Origin: Dendrobium chrysotoxum
Lineage: Eukaryota > Streptophyta > Magnoliopsida > Asparagales > Orchidaceae
Assembly: GCA_019925795.1 (NCBI GenBank)
Contig: CM034304.1
Span: 3,907,471-3,971,470, forward strand
Length of the DNA: 64,000 nt
Direction of reading: 5' to 3'
How positions within the stretch are numbered: the first letter of the stretch is position 1; each line of letters begins with the position of its first letter. Positions 47,331-60,328 of this stretch are shown in pieces. The position numbers and the translations under genes were made by a program. Under the pieces are notes generated by a model. The model made no database searches and was not told where the DNA came from. It was given only the letters and a program-made list of their open reading frames with translations.

Positions 47331-50300
47331 AGGGTCAAAATTGGGGAATTGAATGATGGGGTAGTATTATGCCCATCACAGAGGAATAAAACTAGGAGAT
47401 CATATAATGGGGAAGGAATATGACCATCTTAGAGGATCAAAACTAGGAGATCCTTTGATAGGGTAGGAATATATCCATTACAGAGGATCAAAAATAGGAG
47501 ATTATATGATGGGGTAGGAATATGCCCATCACAAAGGATCAAAATTAAGAGATCATATGATGGGGTAGGAATATTCGCATCGAAGAGGATCAAAATTGGG
47601 AGATCATATGAAGAGGTAGGAATATGCCCATCATAAATAATTCAAACTGGCAGATCATATGATGGGGTAGAAATAAGCCCATCACAGAGGATAAAAATTA
47701 GCGGATCGTATGATAGGGTAGGAATATACCCATCATAGAGGATCAAAACTAAGAGATTGCATTATGGGGTAGTAATATGCTTATCATAGAGGAATAAAAC
47801 TAGGTGATCATATGATGGGGAAAGAATTTGCCCATTAAAGATGATCGAAACTGGGAGATCGTATGATGGTGTAGGATTTTACCCAACATAAAGGATCAAA
47901 ATGGGGAGATCGCAAGATGGGATAGGAGTATGTCCATCATAGAGGAACAAAATTGGGAGATCCTCTTATGGGGTAGGAGTATGCCCATTATAGAGGATCA
48001 AAATTAGAAAATCATTTGATGGTGTAGGAATATGCCCATCACAGAGGATCAAAACTAGGAGATCGTATGATGGGGTAAGAATATGCCCATAATAGGGGAT
48101 CAAAACTAGGAGATTGTATGATCAAGTAAGAATGTGCTCATCAAAGAGGATCAAAACTGGGAGATCATATGATGGGGTAGAAATATGCCCATCATAAATG
48201 ATCCAGACTTGTAGATCATATGATGTAGAAAGAATATACTCATCACAGAGGATACAACCGGGAGATCATGTGATGGGGTAGGATTATCCCCATCACAGAG
48301 GATCGAGACTAGGAGATCGTATGATTGGATAGGAATATGCCTATCACAGAGGGGCAAAATTAGGAGGTCCTGTGATGGGGTAGAAAAATGCCCATCACAG
48401 AGGATAAAGACTAGAAGATCATATAACGGCTAGGAATATGCTCTTCACAGAGGGTCAAAACTGGGGCATTGCATGATGGGGTAGTAATATGCCCAACAAA
48501 GAGGAAAAAAACTAGGAGATCATATGATGTGGAAGGAATATGCCCATCATAGAGGATCAAAACTAGGATATGATTTGATGGGGTACGAATATGTCCATCA
48601 TAGAGGACCAAAATTAGGAGATTATATGATGGGGTAGGAATATGCCCATCACAAAGGATCAAAATTGTGAGTTCATATGATGGGGTAGAAATAAACCCAT
48701 CAAAGAGGATAAAAATTGGGAGATCATATGATGAGGTAGGAATATGTCCATCAAAAATAGTCCAAACTGGCAGATCATGTGATAGGGTAGAAATATGCCT
48801 ATCCCATAGGATAAAAACTTGGGGATCGTATGATGGGGTAGGAATATACTGATCACAGAGGGTCAAAACTTAGAGATTGCATGTGGGGTATTAATATGCT
48901 CATCATAGAGGAATAAAATTAGGAGATCGTATTATTGAGAAAGAATATGCCCATCACAGAGGATCAGAACTGGGAGATCGTATGATGGGGTAGGAATATT
49001 CCCAACATAAAGGATCAAAAGTGGGAGATCGCAAGATGGGATAGGAGTATGTCCATCACAGAGGAACAAAATTGGGAGATCCTATGATGGGGTAGGAATA
49101 TGCCCATTATAGAGGATCAAAACAAAGAGATCATTTGATCGTCTAGGAATATGCCGATTACAGATGATCAAAACTAGGAGATCGTATGATGGTGTAAGAA
49201 TATAACCACAACAAGGGATCAAAACTGGGAGATTATATGATCAAGTAAGAATATGCCCATGAAAGAGGAACAAAACTGGGAGATCATATGATGGGGTAGA
49301 AATATGCCCATCAAAAATAATCCAGACTTATAGATAATATGACGTGGAAGGAATATGCCATCACAGATGATACAACTGGGAGAATGTGTGATGGGGTAGG
49401 ATTATACCCATCACAGAGGATCGAGACTAGGAGATCATATGATTGGATAGGAATATGCCTATCACAGAGGGTCAAAATTGGGAGGTCATGTGATGGGGTA
49501 AAAAAATGCCCCTCTCAGAGGATGAAGATTGGAAGATCATATAATTGGTAGGAATATGCTCATCATAGAGGGTAAAAATTGGGAGATTACATGATGGGGT
49601 AGTAATATGCCCATCACAGAGGAATAAAACTAAGAGATCATATGATGGGGAGGGAATATGCCCATTATAGAGGATCAAAACTAGGAGATCCCTTAATAGG
49701 GTAGAAATATGTCCATCATAGAGGATCAAAACAAGGAGATTGTATGATAGGGTAGGAATATGCCCATCACAAAGGATCAAAATTGGGAGATCATATGATG
49801 GGGTAGAAATATACCCATCAAAGAGGATCAAAATAGGGAGATCATATGAAGAGGTAGGAATATACCCATCATAATTAATCCAAACTGGCAGATTATATGA
49901 TGGGGTAGAAATATGCCCATCACAGAGGATAAAAATTTGGGGATCGTATGTTGGGGTTGGAATATACCCATCACAGAGGATCAAAATTAAGATATTACAT
50001 GATGGGGTAGTAGTATCCACATCATAGAGTAATAAAATTGGGAGATCATATGATGGGGAAAGAATATGCCCATCATAAAGGATCAAAACTGGGAGATCAT
50101 GTGATGGGGTAGGAATTTACCCCAAATAAAGGATCGAAATTGGGAGATCACAAGATGGGATAGAGTATGTCCATCACAGAGGAACAAAATTGGGAGATCC
50201 AATGATGAGGTTGGAATATGCCCATCATAGAGGATCAAAACTATGAGATCATTTGATGGTGAAGGAATATGCCCATCACAGAGGATTAAAACTAGGAGAT

Positions 50301-51200
50301 CGTACAATGGGGTAAGAATATGCCCGTAATAGGGGATAAAAACTGGGAGATTGTATGATGAAGTAAGAATATGCCCACCAAAGAGGATCAAAATTGGGAG
50401 ATCGTACGATGGGGTAGAAATAAGCCCATCACAAATTTTCCAAACTTGTAAATCATATGATGTGAAAGGAATATGCCCATAACAGAGGACATAACTAGAA
50501 GATCATGTGATGGGGTAAGATTATACCCATCACAGAGGATTGAGACTAGGAGATCATACGATTGGATAGGAATATGCCCATCGCAGAGAGTCAAAACTGA
50601 GAGGTCATTTGATGGGGAAGAAAAATGCCCATCACAGAGGTTAAAGACTGGAAGATCATATAATGGGTAGGAATAAGCTCATCACAGAGGGTCAAAATTG
50701 GGAGATTACATGATGGGGTAAAAATATGTCCATCATAGAGGAATAAAACTAGGAGATCGTATGATAGGGATGGATTATGCCCATCATAGGAGATCAAAAC
50801 TAGGAGATCCTTTGACGGCGTAGGAATATGTCCATTATAGAGGATTAAAACTATGAGATTATATGATGGGGTAGGAATATGCCCATCACAAAGGATCAAA
50901 AATGGGAGATCATATGATGGGATAGAATATGCCCATCAAAGAGGATCAAAACTAGGAGATCGTATGATGGGGTAGAAATATGCCCATTACAAATGATTCA
51001 GAGTTATAGATTATATGATGCTGAAGGAATATGCCCATCACAGAGGATACAACTAGGAGATCGTGTGATGGGGTAGGATTATACCCATCACAGAGGATTG
51101 AAACTGGGAGATTATATGACGGGGTAAGAATATGCCCATCATAGAGAATCAAAACTAGGAGATCCATTGATGGGGTTGGAATAAGCCCATCATACTAGAT
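47331..51200. repeat. 1.12-kb higher-order repeat (about 22 units)
   Basis: AGGGTCAAAA (or AGGGTAAAAA) preceded by a CTCATCA/CTCTTCA variant occurs at 47331, 48451, 49569 and 50688, intervals 1120, 1118 and 1119. Each is preceded by AAAGACTGGAAGATCATATAA or a close variant, and followed by the same sequence of variant units (GAATAAAACTAGGAGATC, then a GGGGAAGGAATATG-type unit). Four copies are visible. Confidence 0.88.
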
Positions 51201-54200
51201 TAAAACTTGGAGATCATATGACGGGGAAGGAATATGCCCATCACAGAGGAATAAAACTGGAGGAGATCGTCTGATCGGGTTGGAATAGGCATATCAAAGA
51301 GGATAAAAACTAGGAGATCGTATCATGGGGTAAGAATATGCCCATCAAAAAGGATCCAAACTAGCAGATCTTTTCATGGAGTAGGAATATACCATCACGG
51401 AGGATCAAAACTAGGAGATCATATGATGGGGTAGGAATATACCCATCACAAAGGATTGAAACTGGGAGATCTTATGATGGGGTGGCAAAATGCCCAACAT
51501 AGAGGATCAAAATACGGAGATCTTAGGATGGTGTGGAAATATGCCCATCACAGAGAATCTAAATTAGGAGATCATATGATGGGGTAGGAATATGCCCATT
51601 ATAGAGGATCAAAATTAGATGATCGTATGAAGGGGTAGTAATATGCCAATCACTGAGTATCAAAATTAGGAGATCATAAATGGGGGTTAGAATAAGACCA
51701 TCATAGTTGATCAAAACTAGGAGATGATATGATGGGGTAGGAATATTCCCATCACAGAGTTTCAAAATTCGGAGATCATATGATGGGATAGGAATATACC
51801 CATCATAAAGGATCAAAATTATGTGATCCTATGATGGGGTAGGAATATGACCATTATAGTGGAACAAAAATGGGATATCGTATGGTAGGGTTGGAATATG
51901 CCCATCACAAAGGATCAAAAGTAGGAGATCATATAATGGGGTAAGAATATACCCATCATAGAGGATCAAAATTAGGAGATCATATGATTGGGTAGGAATA
52001 TGCACATTATAGTGGATCAAAACTTGCAGATTATATGATGAGGTAGGATTATGCCCATCATAGAGGATTAAAACTGGGAGATCATACGATGAGGTCGGAA
52101 TATACTCATCACAGAATATCAAAACATGGAGACGTAGGATGGGGTAGGAATATTCCCATCACTATGGATCAAAACTTACTGATCATATGAGGGGGTATGA
52201 ATAAGCCCATCACAAAGAATTAAAACTAGGAGATCGTATGATGGGGTAGAAATATGCCCATCACAGAAGACCAAAATTGGGAGATCGTATGATGGGGTAA
52301 GATTATACCCATTATAAAGGATCAAAACTAGTAGATCATATGATGGGGTTGAAATATGCCTATCTGAGAGGTTCAAAACTAGGAGATCGTAACATCGGGT
52401 GGGAATATGCCCATCATAGAGGATCAAAACTTGGAGATCATTTGATGGGGTAGGAATATACCCATCAAAGAAGATCAAACCTAAGAGATCGCATGATGGG
52501 GTAGGAATATGCCCATCTCAAAGTATCGTATCTAGCAGATCATATGATGGGTAGGAATATGTTTATCATATAGGATTAAAACTGGGAGATCATATAATGG
52601 GGTAGGAATATGCACATCACAGAGGATCAAAACTGGGAGATCATATGATGGGGTAAGAATTTACCTATCATAGAGGATCAAAGTTGGGAGATTATACGAA
52701 GGGATAGGAATAAGCCTATCACAGAGAAACAAAACAAGGATATTATATGACGGGGTCGAAATATGCCCCTTAAAGAGGACCAAAATTAGGAGATCATATG
52801 ATGGGGTTGGAATATGCCCATCATAAAGGATCAAAATTGGTAGATCGTGTGATGGGGTAGGAATATGCCCATTATATAGGATCGAAACTACGAGATCATA
52901 TGATCGGCTAGCAATATACCCATCATAGAGGACCAAAACTGGGATATCGCCTGATGGGGTCAAAATTTACCCAGCATAGAGGATCAAAACTAGGAGATCG
53001 TATGTTCGGGTAGGAAGATGCCCATCATACAGGATCAAAATTATGAAATTGTATGGTGGGGTAGAAATATTCCCATCATAGAGGATCAAAACTAGGAGAT
53101 GGTATAATGGGGTAGGAATGTACCCATCATAGAGGATAAAATTTGGGAGATCAGATGATGGCGTAGGAATATGCCCGTGATAGAAGATCAAAACTTAGAG
53201 ATTATAGGGTGGGGTAGGAATATGCCAGTCACTGAGGATTAAAACTTGTAGATCATGTGATGGGGTAGGAATAAGCCCATCACAAAGAATCAAAACTAGG
53301 AGATCATATGATGGGTAGGAATATCCCCATCACTGAAGATCAAAATTAAGAGATCGTATGATGGGGTAGGAATATATCAGTCATAATGGATTGAAACTAG
53401 TAGATCATATGATGGCGTTGGAATATTCCAATCAGAGAGGATCAAAACTAAGAGTTCATAGGATGGGATAGGAATATATCCATCATAGAGGATCAAGATT
53501 GGATGATCATATGATGTGGTAGTAAGATGCCCATCACAGAGGAACAAAATTAGGAGATCGTATGAAAGGGTAGGAATATGTCCTTCACAGAGGATCAAAA
53601 CTAGGAGTTCATTTGATTGCGTCAGAATTTGCCCATCAGAGAGGATCAAAACTTGGTGATCATAAGATGGGGTAGGAATATGTCCATCACAGAGGATTGA
53701 AACTGGGAGATCATATGAAGGGGTAGGAATATGCCCATCAAAGAAGATTATAACATAGAGATCATATGATGGGGTAGGAATATGCCTATCTCAAAGGATC
53801 CAGGCTAGCAGGTCATATGATGGGTAGGAATATGTTTATTATATTGGATCTAAATTGGGAGGTCATATGATGGGGTTAGAATATGCCCATCATAGAGGAT
53901 AAAAATTTGGAGATCATATAATGGGGTAGGAATATGCCTATCATATAGGATTAAAATTGAGAGATCATATAATGGGGCAGAAATAGGCCTATCATAAAGG
54001 AACAAAATTAGGAGATCGCATGACGGGGTAGAAATATGCCCATCAAAGAATAAAAAAATTGGGAGATTGTATGATGGGGTCAGAATATGCCCATCATAGA
54101 GGATCAAAACTAGGAGTTCATTTGATGGGGTAGGAATATGCCTATTATATAAGATTGAAACTAGGAGATTGTATGATCAGGTAGTAATATACCCTTCATA

Positions 54201-57200
54201 GAGGATAAAAATTGGGAAAACATAAGATTGGGTTGGAAAATGCCCATCACTTATGATCAAAATGGAAAGATCATATGATGGGGTAGGAATATGCCCATCA
54301 TAGAGGATCAAAAATAGAAGATTATATGAATGGGTAGAAATATACCCATCACTGAGGATTGAAACTTGGAGATCATTGGATGGGGTAGGAATATACCCAT
54401 CACACAGGATCAAAACTAGGAGATCATATGATGGGGAAGGAAGAAGCTCATCAAAGAGGATTAAAACTAGGAGATCGTATGATGAGGTTGGAATATGCCC
54501 ATCACAGAGGATCAAAATTGGGTGATCTTATGATGGGGTAGGAATATTCCCATCACAAAGGATCAAAACTGGTAGATCATATGATGGGGTAGGAATAGGC
54601 CCATCAAAGAGGATCAATACTAGAACATCATATGATAGGATAAAAATAAGCCCGTCAGAGAGTATTAAGACTAGAACATCATATGATTGGGTAGGAATCT
54701 ACCCGTCACAGAGGAACAAAATTTAGAGATCGTATGATGGGGTAGGAGTATACCCATCATAAAGGATCGTAACTAGGAGATGATTTATAGGGTAAGAATA
54801 TGCCCATCACTGAGGATCAAAACTAGGAGATCATTTGATGGGGTGGATTATGCCCATCACAGAGGAACAAAATTGGGAGATCATATGTGGGGTAAGAATA
54901 TGCCCATCAAAGAAGATCAAAACTGGGAGATTGTATGATGGGGTAGGAATATGCCCATCTCAAAAAATCTATGCTGGCAGATTATATGATGGGGTAATAA
55001 TATGCCCATTACATAGTATCAAAATTGGGAGATCATATAATGGGGTAAAAATATGCCAATCATAGGGGATTAAAGTTGGAAGATTATACGATGGGGTAGG
55101 AATACGCCCTATATAGAGGATGAAAATTGGGAGATCATATGATGGAATAGGAATATGCCCATTAAAGAAGAACAAAACTAGGAGATCATATAATGGGGTA
55201 GAAATATACCCTTCATAAAGGATCAAAATTGGGAGGTCTTCTAATGCTGTGGGAATAGGCCCATTATAAAGGAAAAAATTGAGAGATCTTATGATGGGGT
55301 AAAAATATACCCATCACAGAGGATCAAAATTGAGAGGTCGTATGATGGGGTAGGAATATGCCCATCATAAAAGACTAAAATGGGAAGATTGTATGAAGGG
55401 GTATGAATAGGCCCATCACAGAGGATCAAAACTAAGAGTTCGTATGATGGGGTAGGAATATGCCCATCATAGAGAATTAAAACATGGAGAACGTGTGATA
55501 GTGTAGGAATATGCCCATCGTAGAGGATCAAGACTGGAAGATCATATAATGGGGTAGGAATATGCCCATCATAGAGGGTCAAAATTGGGAGATCGTATGG
55601 TGGGGTAGGAATATACCCATCATAGATGATCAAAACTAAGAGATCATATGATGGGGTAGGAATATGCCCAATATAGAGGATCAAAATTGAGAGATCATAA
55701 GATGGGGAAGGAATATGACCATCACTGTGGATCAAAATTAGCAGACTATTTGATATGGTAGGAATATGCCTATTATAGAGGATCAAAACTAGAAGATCGT
55801 ATGAAGGGGTAGGAATATGCCCATCACTAAGGATTGAAACTAGGAGATCATATGATAGGGTAGGAATATACCCATCACAGAAGATCAAAATTGGGAGATC
55901 ATATGATGGGGTAGGAATATGACCGTCATAGAGGATCAAGATTGGAAGATCATATAATTGGGTAGGAATATACTCATAATAGAGGGTCAAAATTGGGAGA
56001 TCATATGATAGGTAGGAATATACCCATCACAGAGGATCATAACTAGGAGATTGTTTGATGGGGTAGGAATATACCCATCACAAAGGAAATAACTTGGAGA
56101 TCATAAGATGGGGTAGGAATATGACCATCACTAAGAATCAAAACTAGCAGATTATATGATATTGTAGGAATATGCCCATCCTAGAGGATCAAAATTTGAA
56201 GATCATATAAAGGGGTAGAAATAAGCCCATCACTAAGGATCAGAACTAGGATATCATATGATGGGGTAGGAATATACCCATCACAGAGGATTGAAATTGT
56301 GAGATCATATGATGGGGTAGGAACATGCCCATGATAGAGGATCAAAACTGGGAGATATATGATGGGGGCAGGAATATTCCTGTCATAGAGGATCAAAATT
56401 AGGAGATCGCTTGATAGGATAGGAATATACCTATCATAGAGGATTGAAACTAGGAGATCGTATGATGGGTAGGAATATGCCCATCATAGAGGATCAAAAA
56501 TGTAAGATCGTAAGATGGGTTTGAATATGCCTATCACTAAGGATCAAAACATATAGATCATATGATGGGGTAGGAATAAGCCCATCACAGAGGATCAAAA
56601 CTAGGTGATCATATTATAGGGTAGGAATATTCCAATTACAAAGGATTAAAATTGGGAGATCATATGATGGGGTAAGAATATACCCATTATAAAGGATAAA
56701 AACTGGCAGATCATATGATGGGGCAGGAATATGCCTATCACAGAGGATCAATACTAGGAGATTATATGATGGGGTTGAATATACCCATCAAAGAGCATCA
56801 AAACTAGGAGATCGGATGATGGGGTAGGAATATGGCCATCATAGAGGATCAAAACAGGTAGATAGTATGATGGGGCTAGAATATGCACATCCAAAAAGAT
56901 CAAAACATAGAGATCATATGATGGCATAGGAATATGCTTATCTCAAAGGATCTCGGATGGTAAATAATATGATGGGGTAGGAGTATCTCCATCACATAGG
57001 ATCAAAACTAGGAGATCATATGATGGGGTAAGAATATGCTAATCATAGAGGATCAAAACTAGGAGATAGTATGATGGGGTAGGAATATGCCCATCATTGA
57101 GGATCGAAATAAGAGATTATATGATGGGGCAGAAATATGCCCATCAAAGAAGATCAAAACTTAGAGATTATATAATGGGGAAGGAATATGTCTATCTCAA

Positions 57201-57550
57201 AGGATTAAGTCTAGCAGATCATATGATCTGGTTGGAATATGTCCATTACATAGGATCAAATTGGGGAGATTATATGATGGGGTAGGAATATACCCATCAG
57301 AAAGGATCAAAATTAGGAGATCATTTTATGGTGTAGGAATATGCCCATGACACAGGATCAAAACTGACAGATCGTATGATGGGGTAGGAATATGCCCATA
57401 AAAGAAGATCAAAACTTAGAGTTCATATAATGGGGTAGGAATATGTCTATCTCAAAGGATACAGGCTGGCAAATCATATGATGGGGTAAGAATATATCCA
57501 TCATATAGGATCAAAACTAGGAGATTCAAATGATGGGGTTGGAAAATGCC

Positions 57551-58050
57551 NNNNNNNNNNNNNNNNNNNNNNNNNNNNNNNNNNNNNNNNNNNNNNNNNN
57601 NNNNNNNNNNNNNNNNNNNNNNNNNNNNNNNNNNNNNNNNNNNNNNNNNNNNNNNNNNNNNNNNNNNNNNNNNNNNNNNNNNNNNNNNNNNNNNNNNNNN
57701 NNNNNNNNNNNNNNNNNNNNNNNNNNNNNNNNNNNNNNNNNNNNNNNNNNNNNNNNNNNNNNNNNNNNNNNNNNNNNNNNNNNNNNNNNNNNNNNNNNNN
57801 NNNNNNNNNNNNNNNNNNNNNNNNNNNNNNNNNNNNNNNNNNNNNNNNNNNNNNNNNNNNNNNNNNNNNNNNNNNNNNNNNNNNNNNNNNNNNNNNNNNN
57901 NNNNNNNNNNNNNNNNNNNNNNNNNNNNNNNNNNNNNNNNNNNNNNNNNNNNNNNNNNNNNNNNNNNNNNNNNNNNNNNNNNNNNNNNNNNNNNNNNNNN
58001 NNNNNNNNNNNNNNNNNNNNNNNNNNNNNNNNNNNNNNNNNNNNNNNNNN
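57551..58050. other. Assembly gap of 500 N
   Basis: Exactly 500 undetermined bases inside the minisatellite. The round length suggests a placeholder, so the true number of missing repeat units is unknown. Open frames reported across it are artefacts. Confidence 0.99.
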
Positions 58051-60328
58051 ATATGATGGGGAAGGAATATGGCCATCATAGAGGATCAAAATTGTGAGAT
58101 CATATGATGGGGTAAGAATATGCCTATCACATAGGATTGAAATTGGGAGATCATATAATGGGGTAGGAATATGCTCATCACGGAGGATCAAAACTGGGAG
58201 ATCATATGTTGGGGTAGGAATATTCCCTTCAAAGAGGATCAAAACTAGGAAATCGTATGATAGGGTAGGAATATACCCGTCATAGATGATCAAAATTGGG
58301 ATATCGTGTGATGGGGTATAAATATGTCCATCATAGAGAATCAAAATTGTGAGATCATATGATGGGCTGGTAATATGCCCATCATAGAGGATCGAAACTA
58401 GGGTATCTTATGATGGGGTAGGAATATGCCCATTATTGAGGATCAAAATTGGGAGATCCTATGATTGGGTAGGAACATGCTTATCACAGAGGATCAAAAC
58501 TGGGAGATCATATGATGGGGTAGGAATATGCCCATAACAAAGCATTAAAACTGGGATATCATATGACGATGTAAGAATATGCCCCTCATAGAGGATCAAA
58601 ACTAGGTGATCATATGATGGGATATGAATAGGCCTATCATAAAGGATCAAACGTGGGAGATCGAATGATGGGGTAAGAAATAAGCCTATCTCAAAATATC
58701 AAAATTAGGAGATCGTATTATGGGGTAGGAATATACCCATCTTCGAGGATCAATACAAAGAGATCATATAATGTGGTAGGAATATGCCCATCAGAGAGGA
58801 TCAAAATTAGGAGATCGTATGATGGAGTAGAAATATATCCATCATAAAGGATCAAAACTAGGAGATCATATAAGGGGTAAGAATATGCGCATCACAGAGG
58901 AACATTACTGGAAGATTATGAGATCAGGTTGGAATATGCTCACTATAGAGGATTGAAACTAGGAGATCAGATGGTGGGGTAGGAGTATACCCATAACAGA
59001 AGATCAAAACGAGGAGATCGTATAATGGGTTAGGAAAATACCCATCTTAGAGGATCAAAATAGGGAGATCATGTAAGGGGTTGAAACATGCTCATCATAG
59101 ATGATCAAGACTAGAAGATCATATGATGGGGTAGGAATATACCCATCATAGAGGATCGAAATAGGGAGATCATATGATGGGGTAGGGATATACCCACCAT
59201 AGAGGATCAAAAATGGGAGATCACAAGATGGGGTTGGAATATGCCCATTATAGAGGAACAGAACTAGGAGATCGTATGATGGGGTAGGAATATGCCTGTG
59301 ACAGAGGATTGAATCTGGGAGATCTTTGGATGGGATAGTAATATGCCCATCACAGAGGATCAAAACTAGGAGATCTTATGATAGGTAGGAATATGCCGAT
59401 CATAGAGGATAGAAACTCAAGGATCATATGATGGGGTGGGAATATGCCCATCAAAGAAGACCACAACTCGGAGATTATATGATTGGGTAGAAATATGCCC
59501 ATCATAAAGGATCCAAATTGGTAGATTATATAATGGGGAAGGAATATGCCTATCATAGAGGATCAAAACTAGGAGTTCATATGATGGGGTAGGAATGTGA
59601 CTATCATAGAGGATTAAAATTGGGAGATCATATGATGGGGTATGAATATGATCATCATAGAGGATGAAAACTAGGAGATCATATGATGGGGTAGGAATAT
59701 GCCCATCATAGAGGATCAAAACTGGGAGATTGTATGATGAGGTGGAAATATGACCATCATAGAGGGTTAAAATTGGGAGATCGTATGATGGGGTAATAAC
59801 ATGCCTATCACAAAGGCTCAAAATTGGGAGATGGTGTGATGGGGTAGGAATATGCCCATCATAAAGGATCCAAACTAGTAGATAATATGATGGGATAAGG
59901 ATATACCTATCACAAAGGAATAAAACTAGGAGATCGTATGATGGGGTAGAAATATGCCCATCATAGAGGATAAAAACTAGGAGATCAGTGGATGGGGTAG
60001 GAATATGCACATCATAGTGTATCAAAACTATGAGATCTTTTGATAGGGTGGGAATATGCCCATCATAGAGGATCAAGACTGGGAGATCATATGATGGGGT
60101 AGGAATATGCCCATCAAACAGGATTAAAACTACGAGATCGTATGATGGGGTAGAAATATGCCCATCATAAAGGATCCAAACTAGTAGGTTATATTGAGTG
60201 AAAGTTAGAGAACGTCTGTTATTTCTAGAGAGAGAACATCTATAATTTCTAGAGAGAGAAAGTTTTTTTTTTTTTCAAATTCCATATTCACGGTTTTTCA
60301 ATCACTTTTTGCGGCTGAGTGCTTGGGC

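Larger units (their letters stand above)
42890..60196. repeat. 51-bp minisatellite array III
   Basis: About 330 units including a 500-N gap. It is the direct continuation of array II after the copia insertion. The unit is the same as in arrays I and II. From 46.9 to 51.2 kb it has a very regular 1.12-kb higher-order repeat; elsewhere variant order is looser. It ends near 60196 (CTAGTAGGTTATATT), where the 5' UTR of an L1-type LINE begins. Rare variants are shared with array I: GAGGAACATTACTGG occurs at about 6387 and 58896. Confidence 0.97.

Noticed and set aside
23098..57285. Plus-strand open frames with SQRIKTRRSYDGVGICP-type repeats
   Set aside because: They are another frame of the same minisatellite, open only where the unit ends in CACAG instead of CATAG.
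57501..58344. Open frames crossing the run of N
   Set aside because: The translation across the gap is undefined.
22689..60076. Many minus-strand open frames of 60-325 codons in the arrays as genes for a repetitive protein
   Set aside because: They follow from a stop-free 51-bp consensus. They start and stop at random unit variants, and indels often break them. One is kept only as an annotated curiosity.
5844..60196. Regular short repeats as a CRISPR array
   Set aside because: Units are contiguous with no unique spacers, no cas genes are present, and the context is plant transposons.
5844..60196. Centromeric satellite identity
   Set aside because: Only suggestive (large array, higher-order repeats, LTR invasions; three units make 153 bp). 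The sequence alone cannot show centromere function. CENH3 ChIP-seq would decide.
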